Source of the DNA: Fidelibacterota bacterium
GTDB lineage: Bacteria; Fidelibacterota; UBA8477; JABMPR01
Direction: 5' to 3'
DNA length: 26,855 nt
Assembly (NCBI GenBank): GCA_030596225.1
Contig: JAUVKO010000003.1
Span: forward strand, 1 to 26,855
Part shown: positions 14,798-22,705 of the stretch, piece by piece
Numbering within the stretch: the stretch's first letter is position 1
How the letters are laid out: every line of letters begins with the position of its first letter
Notes under the pieces: generated by a model
Seen by the model: the letters and a program-made list of their open reading frames with translations, nothing else
What the model was told of the DNA's origin: nothing
The model's database searches: none
Position numbers and translations under genes: made by a program

Positions 14798-15724
14798 ATG
14801 ATGAATAAACAAAAGCCAAGAATTTATGCAAATACACATTGTTTGAACTGTGGAACAAAACTTGACACACAATTTTGTCCTCAATGCGGTCAAAAAAATA
14901 AAGATTACCGCCTATCCTTTAAGGATCTTTTTTCTGATTTTCTCGAAGAAATTCTGGATGTGGATTCACGTGTTCTACGCTCTTTGAGAATGCTCTTTAC
15001 CAGGCCGGGTTTCTTAACCACAGAGTACATTAAAGGACGCCGGATCAGCTATTTGCCACCTGTTAGAATATATCTGGTTGCCAGCATTCTGTTTTTTTTA
15101 ATGCTTTCGTTGAATACTCTGATACCCAGTTTCCAGAATAGTAACTTCTTCAAAGAGCTCAGTAAAACAGGTGATATCGATGAAGCCCTGAACAATGCCA
15201 TGGAATCACAGGTGCAAACTTTGACCGGTGAGCAATTGGAATCAGAAGACTCTGATTTGCCTCAAATGGATCCTGATAGTTCAAGCTCAGGAATGGCAGT
15301 TACGGTGGGGGAGAATCAGTTTGATGTTCAACAAAGAGATTTTCTAGTTAATTTCAGCGACAATTTTGCCAAAATGATGTTTCTGTTGCTGCCGGTAGCC
15401 GCCCTTCAGTTGAAACTCCTGTATTGGCGACGCAAAAAGCTCTACATTGAACACCTGATCTTTAGTCTGCATGTTCATGCATTTATTTTCAGTCTGCTCA
15501 TTTTGACTGTGATCCTGGATTTTAAATTGGTCATGTGGGTGGTGATTTTAGCCAGCCTTGTTTATCTGTACCTGGCGATGAAGAACTATTATAAACAGTC
15601 TCACCCCAAGACTTTTACTAAAATGCTATTGCTCTTGTTCAGTTACGGTTTGGCCATTATGCTAGTGATGACCCTGACCTTGGTTGCCACGGCGATCGGT
15701 TTGGTCCTGAGCAATTCAGGATAG
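14798..15724 (+). CDS. DUF3667 zinc-ribbon membrane protein
   Basis: A membrane protein of unknown function matching the DUF3667 layout. An N-terminal zinc ribbon carries four cysteines (C15, C18 in CLNCG; C27, C30 in CPQCG). The conserved cytoplasmic segment follows (DLFSDFLEEILDVDSRVLRS, then FTRPGFLTTEYIKGRR), then a first hydrophobic helix (about 86-105). After an acidic, Ser/Asp-rich loop (about 125-175) come three or four more membrane helices (about 190-210, 220-240, 243-258, 275-300). Two ATG codons are tandem at 14798 and 14801, with no strong ribosome site. The stop is 15 nt before the next gene, so the two are probably co-transcribed. Confidence 0.82.
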   Translation: MMNKQKPRIYANTHCLNCGTKLDTQFCPQCGQKNKDYRLSFKDLFSDFLEEILDVDSRVLRSLRMLFTRPGFLTTEYIKGRRISYLPPVRIYLVASILFFLMLSLNTLIPSFQNSNFFKELSKTGDIDEALNNAMESQVQTLTGEQLESEDSDLPQMDPDSSSSGMAVTVGENQFDVQQRDFLVNFSDNFAKMMFLLLPVAALQLKLLYWRRKKLYIEHLIFSLHVHAFIFSLLILTVILDFKLVMWVVILASLVYLYLAMKNYYKQSHPKTFTKMLLLLFSYGLAIMLVMTLTLVATAIGLVLSNSG

Positions 15725-15739
15725 TGAGAAGTAACACCC

Positions 15740-16318
15740 ATGTTTGATCTCATTGTTCAGACTTTCAATGCTTCGGTGATCGCGGTGACCCAGTTATTCC
15801 TCTCAACAGTTGTTACTTCAAACCCCTGGTTTGAAGGCTTGGACCTTCAGTATCAGGGTGCTAAACATGAGATAGTTTGCAGTACAAAGCTGGCAGATTC
15901 ATTTACAGAAACTCTGGATGATGTGCTGCTTTCCGGACAGAATATCACACTGCATTTTAAATTTGAACTGTTTGCCACTGGCGAATCAAAACCGCTGCAG
16001 AGAAAAGAAATTGTCAACGGCTTTCGCTTTGATAAAGATACAGAAATCTACTATCTGGTCAATTCCGAGGACCACAAATTAGAAAAATTCTTTACTGTTG
16101 AAGCTGCCAAGGACACCTATATCACTGTTCGGAATCTGGTTGTCGTGAATACCGCAGACCTGTCGTCTGATCAGGAATATTTTTTAAGGGTCACTGCTTA
16201 CCTGGACCCTATCAAGATGGATGATATTAGTGAATCTGTGAATCTCATGTTGCGCTGGGCCAGTGTAAAACCGACTATCGTGTCTGACAAGTTCAGGATT
16301 CAAGCCCAGGCTACATAG
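15740..16318 (+). CDS. probable DUF4390 family protein
   Basis: A 192-aa protein of unknown function. Its spacing of conserved-looking segments fits DUF4390: LDDVLLSGQNITLHFKFEL (about 58-76), FRFDKDTEIYYL, FFTVEAAK, then EYFLRVTAYLDPIKM near the end. It is mostly beta strands. A hydrophobic N-terminus (about 3-27) may be a weak signal or membrane segment, as in other DUF4390 members. GAGAA lies 9-10 nt before the ATG. DUF4390 genes in other bacteria often neighbour two-component or division genes, but here the only partner is the DUF3667 gene 15 nt upstream. The family call is by eye and moderate. Confidence 0.6.
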   Translation: MFDLIVQTFNASVIAVTQLFLSTVVTSNPWFEGLDLQYQGAKHEIVCSTKLADSFTETLDDVLLSGQNITLHFKFELFATGESKPLQRKEIVNGFRFDKDTEIYYLVNSEDHKLEKFFTVEAAKDTYITVRNLVVVNTADLSSDQEYFLRVTAYLDPIKMDDISESVNLMLRWASVKPTIVSDKFRIQAQAT

Positions 16319-16338
16319 TCCATGACCGACCTGCTTAC

Positions 16339-17562
16339 CTAGGGAATCTCAACCAGATAAAGTTTAGAGTTATTTTTAGCCTGAAGTGTGAATTCAATCA
16401 GATTTGCCGGAGTGATGAAAGAATTCCCCCGGCGGTAGACATAGGTAGATGAACTTTCAGCAGTACTCCACCGCAGGCTGATCTCACCTTCCAGAACTAA
16501 AAACAGGGTCAATTTTGAACGGGAAGTAAAAGCTTCCAATTCTCCAGCGAGTAACTCCAGAGACTTAACCGTGAACTCTTTGGTTGGTGATAAATATGCG
16601 TGGAGCTTGCCATCATTTGAGCCAGGCACTCGAAAATCAGTTTGCTCATCAAAGACCAGTATCTCTGACAGGGTCAGGGCATCACAGAATTTTTCAGTGA
16701 GTCCCAGTCGAACCACATTGTCAGAATTGGCCATGCATTCAATAATATTGCCTTTGAGATAAGCATGGGGAACACCTGGGGGTAGAAATACAGCTTCACC
16801 GGCTTTTAGATGTACTCGGTTCAAGAAGAAGAGAAAGATCAGGCCAATATCCTGTTTTCCACTCAGCTTGCTCTGCTTTAGAAACAGACCTTCTGCTTTG
16901 GTGGGCTTTTCTTTTGTTTTGAGTCGAGAAAACAGAGCTGAGATACAGGATTCGATCGCATCAGAGTGGTCTTGACTCATTTCTAGTAATTTCAGGACAG
17001 CTGTTCGAAGATTTAGAATCTCAGTATTGCTTTCAGATATAAGATCATCGAGTTCAGGTGTTGACTTGAGCAAAATCTTGAATTCTTCATTTGAAATAAA
17101 GCCGATAAGTGCATCCAGATGATCAATGGCGATAGCGATCTCAGGTTTGTGGTTGCTATCCGGATAATGCTGTGGGTCCCGTTGATGGAGTGCTTCTGCC
17201 TGAGATTTGTTCGGATGAGCCTGAATGCTCAGGGCCTGGTCAGCTGATAGCACCTTGAACAGGTAAGGTAGTCCACCTGCAAGAGACTTAGAGTGATTCA
17301 AGCTTAAGCGCTCTCCGGGATTGTCTGCAATCCACTCTGTCAGCGTTTGCGGGCTCCTTTCCGGATCAATTACTAATGAAGGTGCCTTGGGGTGAGCACC
17401 CATCCACAATTCGGCAAAAGCTTGATCACCATCTGGAATAATACCCAACAGGCGAGCAATGAAGGCTTCAGCATTACGACTACCCCAAGGGTAATGTTGA
17501 ATTGTGTTTTTCAGACGATAGGGTCGGGGGGGGCAGTGATCCAGTGCTTTAGTATTTTTCAC
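16339..17562 (-). CDS. manA: mannose-6-phosphate isomerase, class I
   Basis: Interconverts mannose 6-phosphate and fructose 6-phosphate, feeding GDP-mannose and glycan synthesis or mannose use. The type I PMI fold is clear over 407 aa: IQHYPWGSR (21-29), ELWMGAHPKAPS (51-62), zinc ligands Q114 and H116 in SIQAHPNKSQAE, E141 in HKPEIAIA, and H266 in LPPGVPHAYL. The catalytic arginine region NVVRLGLTEK follows (R285). The length matches the larger bacterial members with the helical insertion. The start is GTG at 17562 with only a weak ribosome site. It appears monocistronic: convergent with the DUF4390 gene 20 bp away and divergent from the gene at 17841. Confidence 0.93.
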   Translation of the reverse strand: MKNTKALDHCPPRPYRLKNTIQHYPWGSRNAEAFIARLLGIIPDGDQAFAELWMGAHPKAPSLVIDPERSPQTLTEWIADNPGERLSLNHSKSLAGGLPYLFKVLSADQALSIQAHPNKSQAEALHQRDPQHYPDSNHKPEIAIAIDHLDALIGFISNEEFKILLKSTPELDDLISESNTEILNLRTAVLKLLEMSQDHSDAIESCISALFSRLKTKEKPTKAEGLFLKQSKLSGKQDIGLIFLFFLNRVHLKAGEAVFLPPGVPHAYLKGNIIECMANSDNVVRLGLTEKFCDALTLSEILVFDEQTDFRVPGSNDGKLHAYLSPTKEFTVKSLELLAGELEAFTSRSKLTLFLVLEGEISLRWSTAESSSTYVYRRGNSFITPANLIEFTLQAKNNSKLYLVEIP

Positions 17563-17840
17563 GATGAAAATTATTCCATGATCCCATACTCTCCAATGGG
17601 AAATAAAGTCTGACAGAGTGTGCCATATTCCTGTGAAAAAGAGTTAACCGATGGGATTTAACATTGGTATGGAAACAGTATTTTAATTAAAAACACGATA
17701 TAATTAATAATATATTAAGTATATGGTATTTATTTCTTGTTTAGGCCTGTGCTGAGTTTATTTTTTCACAACCCAATTATTAAAATAATAAACCAGAAAA
17801 TGATTTAAAGTGGACGAAACTCAAACTCCAGGAAGGATCA
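17563..17840. other. A+T-rich divergent promoter region
   Basis: This separates divergent genes. The 17680-17730 stretch is strongly A+T-rich and includes TATAAT at 17699-17704, a good -10 candidate for the + gene. No -35 TTGACA is at the right distance, so I rate it only as a possible promoter. Nothing coding is seen. Confidence 0.35.
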
Positions 17841-18737
17841 ATGAACCATCTGCAAAACATAAAAGCCAGGCTCTATTTTACTTATCTCAAGGATAAAACG
17901 GAGTTGTTTCTTTATGTTAAACCACATGATACGTCAGGAAGTGCAATGATCTATCGGCGATCACCCGGTGATGCAGCAATGAATCTGAGGATTCAAGCTC
18001 TGCTTGACAATATTGGTGTGCTGCGATCCAACCTGGAAATCTGGATCTTACTCTATCCACCTGAGATATATACAACCACTATCTATGTTCCATCAAATAC
18101 ATCAGGCTTAGAACTTGGGGAACATATACGCGAAAAAATCCAGGAAAAACGGGCTTATTCTGTCAACTATGATTTAGAAAACTATCTCTTGAAAAAGCGA
18201 GATAATGGGTCTGGTCAAGAGATGCTTACCGTTACTCTCCTCGGCAAAAATGTGATCTCCAGAATCCGGTCTTTGCTCTACAAGAATATCTCTAAGGTGA
18301 CCTTTATCGGCGACGGTTTGCAATTCCTGAATGTGGATGAAATGCATTTCCCACAAACTCGAGGACAAAATTATGAGGTGATCCTGCCTTACGATGAAAT
18401 TTATTATACGGCAGCTTTTCGTTCCGGAAAACACGTTGAGAGCTGTGGACTCCCACATGCTTGTTCACCATATTTTGGATGCTATAAGTTGGATCCTCAA
18501 CAGGTTTATCTAAAATGCAGCTATAGTGGAACGAGTATAGATCTACCTTTAATTCATCCCGTCATTCCCAAAGCAGAGTGGGAAGAGGCGCTATTGACTC
18601 CGGCTGCTTTTCCAAACTGGTTCATTGCCAGAAATAGCATGAAACGAAAAAATTACATTAGTTTTGTAAAATTATTGCAAACCGATCAAAAAGATGAACA
18701 CAGAATTTATTCAGCTCAGCATTATCTAAATCAATGA
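17841..18737 (+). CDS. uncharacterised protein with a possible PilM-like fold
   Basis: I do not recognise this 298-aa protein with confidence. It has no signal peptide or membrane helix, so it is probably cytoplasmic. The middle (about 68-155) is reminiscent of the SHS2/actin-like half of PilM or GspL: LEIWILLYPPEIYTTTIYVP, then a charged helix with EHIREKIQEKR, a phrase like SVNYDLENYLLKK, and LTVTLLGKNVISRIRSLL. No ATP-binding phosphate loops are visible and no pilus genes are nearby. The C-terminal part has four cysteines (ESCGLPHACSPYFGC and KCSY) that might bind a metal. A strong AGGAAGGA lies 3-4 nt before the ATG. Confidence 0.6.
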   Translation: MNHLQNIKARLYFTYLKDKTELFLYVKPHDTSGSAMIYRRSPGDAAMNLRIQALLDNIGVLRSNLEIWILLYPPEIYTTTIYVPSNTSGLELGEHIREKIQEKRAYSVNYDLENYLLKKRDNGSGQEMLTVTLLGKNVISRIRSLLYKNISKVTFIGDGLQFLNVDEMHFPQTRGQNYEVILPYDEIYYTAAFRSGKHVESCGLPHACSPYFGCYKLDPQQVYLKCSYSGTSIDLPLIHPVIPKAEWEEALLTPAAFPNWFIARNSMKRKNYISFVKLLQTDQKDEHRIYSAQHYLNQ

Positions 18738-18819
18738 CAGTTGCTTTCCTCAAGCATGAAGCAAAGAGGGCCATATATATTTGAAATATACAGTCAACCG
18801 GGAGGCTAACTTTGCTTGA

Positions 18820-19572
18820 TCAGGATTTCCCGGTCATTTTTGTTTTAAGATCCTTGATTGCGAAAGGGGCATAATAAATGTAGAACAAAACCACGGCAAC
18901 TCCCTCTAAAACAAGAATGTACCACGGCCAAGGACCCATGGCATCCATGATGGAACCGTTTTCAGGCTTGTGGCAGATGAACAAGTAATTTCCGTCTGTG
19001 AGTAGATTAAATCCTGCAATTAACACTAGGTAGATATTGGTTATGCCAAACACTTTCCAGATAGAGCGATGTGTGGGCCGCATTTCTCCAACCCAAGTCA
19101 TGTAAAGACTGGCAAATATCAAGGTTCCATGCGATAGGAAAAATTGGAAATAACGAAAGTGGGGAAAGCCAAATGCTCCAATGTCAGGTGTCAGCAATGC
19201 TTGAATAGCTCCTCCCAATCCCCAAAAATACACCAGTTCGTATAGCAGATAACTACGATTGATCAGAAGAAAAACTACCAGAACGATGGCTATACCACAT
19301 AAATGTAAAGGTAAGGAGGTACCGGCTTCCCAGGTGCCGATACTCCAGCGCCAGAGACTCAGGCTAAGTTCCTGAACTACAAGTAGACCAGCCAGGAACC
19401 AGCGGGCTTTCCGGTCGATATGCGCTAATGCGAACCAGTCCTTTAAGAACCAGAGGGCGACATAAAATGCCAGAAGTATTAGCAAAGCACCCCAATGGGA
19501 TGGCGCGAAAAATACAAATGGATTATCTGGAAAAGCTAAAGCAAAGGGACCTGGTTGTAGTATCATAAACAT
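18820..19572 (-). CDS. YwaF/TIGR02206 family membrane protein
   Basis: A 250-aa polytopic membrane protein of the YwaF (TIGR02206) family, of unknown function. It shows six or seven hydrophobic helices, with the family-like phrases SLPLHLCGIAI (86-96), FWGLGGAIQALLTPDIG and HFRYFQFFLSHG. These histidines and acids inside or near helices are typical of the family. Two starts are possible: ATG at 19572, overlapping glpK by 10 nt and close to AGGTG, or ATG at 19566, overlapping by the ATGA of the glpK stop. Either way it is translationally linked to glpK. A link to glycerol or lipid metabolism is only by association. Confidence 0.82.
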   Translation of the reverse strand: MFMILQPGPFALAFPDNPFVFFAPSHWGALLILLAFYVALWFLKDWFALAHIDRKARWFLAGLLVVQELSLSLWRWSIGTWEAGTSLPLHLCGIAIVLVVFLLINRSYLLYELVYFWGLGGAIQALLTPDIGAFGFPHFRYFQFFLSHGTLIFASLYMTWVGEMRPTHRSIWKVFGITNIYLVLIAGFNLLTDGNYLFICHKPENGSIMDAMGPWPWYILVLEGVAVVLFYIYYAPFAIKDLKTKMTGKS

Positions 19573-21011
19573 TGCACCTTTCTGATAGCCAGCCTCCAGC
19601 TATTGACATTGCTTTCTCGTGTGTTTGTGGACATATCAGGAAGAAAACTCGTCTTGGTGCATGCAAATGATCTCAGATTATTTCTGTCCCATAAACCAAT
19701 TGCTATACCGGCTAAATAGGCAGCTCCCAACGCAGTAGTTTCGATTTTTTGAGCTCGCTTAATCTCAATATTTAGTATATCAGCCTGGAATTGCATGAGG
19801 AAATTATTTTGTGTAGCACCCCCATCAACTGCCAGTGATGTAATCTCCAAACCAGTATCCTGCTTCATAGTCTGAATCACATCATAGGTCTGATAGGCCA
19901 TAGACTCCAGACTTGCCCGAATAATGTGGTTTTTATTGGAACCTCGAGTCAATCCGGTTAGCAGTCCACGAGCATCCATATCCCAGTAGGGAGCTCCCAG
20001 ACCTGCAAAAGCAGGGACCAGATAGACTCCACCATTGTCAGGAACTGATAAAGCAGCCACTTCACTGTCGGCAGCAGTTTCAAGTAATCCCAATTCATCT
20101 CTTAGCCACTGAATAGTTGCTCCGGCAATGAAAATGGAGCCTTCCAGGGCATAACAGGGTTTTCCATGAGGATCAGCAGCCAGAGTCGTGATTAATCCAT
20201 GCTCAGATCTGATTTCCTCAGAGCCGGTATTCATCATAATGAAACAACCCGTTCCGTAAGTATTTTTGATCTCACCTTTTCGGAAACACTGTTGTCCAAA
20301 GAGTGAAGCCTGTTGATCACCAGCTACACCCCTGATAGGAATATTCAAAATCTCAGGTATGCCGGTTGCTTTTCCAAAATTATCTGCCGAATATTTGACC
20401 TCTGGAAGCAGATCAAAAGGAATGTGCATTAGTTCGCAGAGTTTAGCATCCCAAACCTTTTCATGAATATTGAATAACATGGTACGCGAGGCATTGGTGT
20501 AATCAGTCGCGTGTATTGCACCCTCAGTGAGTTTCCAGATAAGCCAGGTATCAATGGTGCCAAATTTCAATTTTTGATCTGGTTGATACGTGGCATTTTC
20601 AAGTATCCATTGTGCTTTAGTGCCACTGAAATAGGCATCCAGGGGTAAGCCTGTTTTCTCTTTGATCAGATCACGTTGTGGTTCCAGAGATGTGCAAATT
20701 GCAGCAGTTCGTCGACACTGCCAAACAATAGCATTGTATATGGGTTTACCACTTTCAGCATCCCAGATGACGGTTGTTTCGCGCTGATTCGTGATACCAA
20801 TTGCTTCGATAGAGCCATCATAATTACCACAAATCTCGGTGATACCGCTAACCACAGTTTGCCAGATTTCCTCAGGGTCATGTTCAACCCAACCAGGCTT
20901 TGGATAGATTTGTTTAAACTCGCGATATGCTTTTTCTATAACTTCACCGCTATGATCCACCAGGATTACAGTGGTTCCTGTAGTGCCCTGATCTATGGAA
21001 AGAATAGCCAT
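19563..21011 (-). CDS. glpK: glycerol kinase
   Basis: Phosphorylates glycerol to sn-glycerol 3-phosphate in the cytoplasm. The FGGY-kinase signatures are intact: the N-terminal phosphate loop DQGTTGTTV (7-15), GWVEHDPEEIW, the substrate segment ITNQRETTVIWD followed by AIVWQCRRT, DASR-like NASRTMLFN, GVAGDQQASLFGQ, the C-terminal GAPYWDMDARG, and GAAYLAGIAIGLW. The length of 482 aa is close to the usual 495. GGAG (21021-21024 in + coordinates) is 9 nt before the ATG and lies in the last codons of the DUF559 nuclease gene, whose stop is 6 nt from the glpK start. Upstream of that nuclease on the same strand is a monoglyceride-lipase-like gene that could release glycerol. No aerobic glycerol-3-phosphate dehydrogenase or GlpF gene is in the window. 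Confidence 0.96.
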   Translation of the reverse strand: MAILSIDQGTTGTTVILVDHSGEVIEKAYREFKQIYPKPGWVEHDPEEIWQTVVSGITEICGNYDGSIEAIGITNQRETTVIWDAESGKPIYNAIVWQCRRTAAICTSLEPQRDLIKEKTGLPLDAYFSGTKAQWILENATYQPDQKLKFGTIDTWLIWKLTEGAIHATDYTNASRTMLFNIHEKVWDAKLCELMHIPFDLLPEVKYSADNFGKATGIPEILNIPIRGVAGDQQASLFGQQCFRKGEIKNTYGTGCFIMMNTGSEEIRSEHGLITTLAADPHGKPCYALEGSIFIAGATIQWLRDELGLLETAADSEVAALSVPDNGGVYLVPAFAGLGAPYWDMDARGLLTGLTRGSNKNHIIRASLESMAYQTYDVIQTMKQDTGLEITSLAVDGGATQNNFLMQFQADILNIEIKRAQKIETTALGAAYLAGIAIGLWDRNNLRSFACTKTSFLPDMSTNTRESNVNSWRLAIRKVQCL

Positions 21012-21017
21012 TAAATA

Positions 21018-21476
21018 TTACTCCATATGATATCTGCTAAAGACCAACTGCTTATGTCCCCTCCAGGGAGGAGTTGGGGTGGGTTCTCTTCCCACCAAAT
21101 TATCCTGATGCTCTTCAATCCAATATTGAATTGTTGTCAATACATCATCTATCTTCTTTTTGACAGCAACATCATCAAATCTCAGAAACCGAACACCCAG
21201 ACTCTCTAATCTTTTTTGTCTATCCAAATCATTTCTTTGAGTCTCTGTATGATGATGACTCTCTCCATCAATTTCTATCGCCAACATCAAATCACGGCAA
21301 TAAAAGTCCACTATATATTCGTCAATAGGGCGTTGTCTGCTGAAATTAAATCCCATCATCTGTTTGTTTTTAATCTTATCCCATAACAAGATTTCAGAGA
21401 GTGTCATGTTTTTTCGCAGGTCTTTGGCCAGTTGTTTTAGAATAGGATTATACGGTACTATAATTCTTTTGTGCAT
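21018..21476 (-). CDS. DUF559 (VSR-like PD-(D/E)XK) endonuclease
   Basis: A 152-aa member of the DUF559 family, whose fold is that of very-short-patch-repair-like restriction endonucleases. Counting from the ATG at 21476, the helix with LSEILLW (26-32, E28) leads to FNFSRQRPIDEYIVDFYC. The metal-binding D57 and the E68-I-D70 pair in LAIEIDGESHH make up the D-x(10)-ExD site, so activity is plausible. The frame is open to 21506, but those first ten codons are only the reading of the flanking repeat. The tail after EEH, including REPTPTPPWRG, is likewise read from the opposite repeat. The gene sits between a lipase gene and glpK, on their strand, and its stop lies inside the glpK leader. I infer a repeat-associated mobile nuclease gene, like the GIY-YIG cassettes. 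Confidence 0.85.
   Translation of the reverse strand: MHKRIIVPYNPILKQLAKDLRKNMTLSEILLWDKIKNKQMMGFNFSRQRPIDEYIVDFYCRDLMLAIEIDGESHHHTETQRNDLDRQKRLESLGVRFLRFDDVAVKKKIDDVLTTIQYWIEEHQDNLVGREPTPTPPWRGHKQLVFSRYHME
21056..21085. repeat. inverted repeat at the 3' side of the DUF559 gene
   Basis: Begins GTCCCCTC and ends GGGGTGGGTT, matching the reverse complement of 21482-21514 at both ends. It holds an internal CTCC/GGAG hairpin and is translated as part of the nuclease tail. Confidence 0.8.
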
Positions 21477-21481
21477 ATAAA

Positions 21482-21514
21482 AACCCACCCCTTGATCCCC
21501 TCTCAAGAGGGGAC
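21482..21514. repeat. inverted repeat at the 5' side of the DUF559 gene
   Basis: Reverse complement partner of 21056-21085. It contains a perfect inner hairpin, CCCCTC-TCAA-GAGGGG (21497-21512), and ends 5 nt before the preferred nuclease start codon on the minus strand, so its GGGTGGG could act as the ribosome site. Confidence 0.8.
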
Positions 21515-21587
21515 TTTGTTGCCGATCAGTTAATTTTGTGCTTAAAGCACACCAATTATCTACGCTTTTTGTGGTTAATAAGAAACT

Positions 21588-22430
21588 CTATATATGAGCA
21601 TCCAACCAGCTTAGCATATCAGTTTTGACCTGGTCCTGTTCCGGCTCGTTCAGGATTTCATGGTAAAGTCCATCATATAGTTTTAGGGTTTTATCGCTTG
21701 ATGAAACCTTTTCATAAAACATTTCACTACCACTAACATCGGCTAGCTTATCAGAAGTACCGTGCATGATAAGAATCGGAAGTGAGATAGTGGATGCCTG
21801 AGATGTGATCTGTTTAGTTGCATTGAGAATCTCAGCCCCTGTGCGAGCCAGGATGCCCCCTCGATAATTCAGGGGATCATTGTCATAGGCTTCTACAACC
21901 TGTGGATCTTTAGAAATGTCTGTACTCTCCAGTGTAATCACCGGAAGCTTTGGCAGGATAGCGCTGATGATACCTGAGACCTTCTGCAAAAGAGGCGAGA
22001 TATCGTCGCTAACCTTAACTGAAGGACCGCTTAAAAGGATACCCCGGATATCCGGATTTCGTTGGATAGCAAATAAAGTTACAATACCACCACCCATACT
22101 GTGGCCAAATAAAAAGACCGGCAACTCGGAGAAAGTATCTTTTGTGCGAGCTAAAACTTCACCCAGGTCATTCAAATGATCCTGAAATGATTTGATATAG
22201 TTTCGTTTTCCAGATGATTTCCCATGTCCCCGCAGATCGAATCCTACTACGGAGAAACCTCCCTCGACCAGGGATTGAGCAACATGGTCATAGCGACCAG
22301 AATGTTCGGCAACACCATGGGTGATCAGAACTACACCTTTAGGGTTTTCACAATTCCAGGTTCTTTCAAAAAGAGTGAAATTATCTGCCGTAGTGAATGT
22401 CGTTTCGTTTGGAACGATTGAAGCAGCCAT
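21588..22430 (-). CDS. alpha/beta hydrolase, monoacylglycerol-lipase-like
   Basis: A 280-aa serine hydrolase of the Hydrolase_4 (monoglyceride lipase) type, which should release a fatty acid and glycerol from monoacylglycerol or cut related esters. Motifs: oxyanion region THGVAEHSGRY (37-47), GFDLRGHGKSSG (63-74), nucleophile elbow GHSMGG with S111, acid D227 in MHGTSDK, and H257 in LYDGLYHEILNEPE, the typical family ending. There is no signal peptide, so it is likely cytoplasmic. GGAGG lies 5-6 nt before the ATG. Downstream on the same strand, after the nuclease cassette, comes glpK, which would phosphorylate the released glycerol. Lysophospholipase activity is an alternative. Confidence 0.88.
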   Translation of the reverse strand: MAASIVPNETTFTTADNFTLFERTWNCENPKGVVLITHGVAEHSGRYDHVAQSLVEGGFSVVGFDLRGHGKSSGKRNYIKSFQDHLNDLGEVLARTKDTFSELPVFLFGHSMGGGIVTLFAIQRNPDIRGILLSGPSVKVSDDISPLLQKVSGIISAILPKLPVITLESTDISKDPQVVEAYDNDPLNYRGGILARTGAEILNATKQITSQASTISLPILIMHGTSDKLADVSGSEMFYEKVSSSDKTLKLYDGLYHEILNEPEQDQVKTDMLSWLDAHI

Positions 22431-22498
22431 GGAGCCTCCTTGTTAAAACAAAAAATTTGGGTAAAATATGTTTGCTGTTGGTCCAAAAAACTTTGAGA

Positions 22499-22619
22499 TG
22501 TCACCCTGAGCGGCGTTAGCCTGGTCAAAGAGCGAACTCAAAATTTAACCATTAAGTGTCTATCCTTCGATGAACTCCAGTCTACGCCTATCTGCTTCGA
22601 CCCGGCAGGCAGGATGACA
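22499..22619. repeat. MITE-like element with TIR-related ends downstream of carB
   Basis: TGTCACCCTG (22499-22508) and CAGGATGACA (22610-22619) are inverted with one mismatch. The left end GTCACCCTGAGCGG resembles the GIY-YIG repeat GTCATCCCGAGCGG. There is no gene inside. It contains CCAGTCTACGC (22577-22587) and CCCGGCAGGCAG (22601-22612), both also found at 951-961 and 1041-1052. The rest of the 22431-22705 gap shows nothing else I can name. Confidence 0.6.
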
Positions 22620-22705
22620 CAGCATTACTGTCATGCCAAATAAACACCCAGCAATATATCAAACCGTGGATACCGCAAAAAAGTAAGTCTCTGCGGTTGA
22701 AAAAA

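Larger units (their letters stand above)
21056..21514 (-). mobile_element. inverted-repeat-bounded DUF559 nuclease cassette
   Basis: Ends 21056-21085 and 21482-21514 are inverted repeats: both read GTCCCCTC at the outside and GGGGTGGGTT at the inside, with a variable 12-15-nt middle. The cassette encloses most of the DUF559 gene and interrupts the lipase-glpK gene pair. Its repeats are unrelated in sequence to those of the GIY-YIG cassettes. Mobility is inferred. Confidence 0.65.

Noticed and set aside
21538..21550. GTGCTT-A-AAGCAC palindrome after the lipase gene
   Set aside because: One-base loop and no T-run on the minus strand; too weak to call a terminator.
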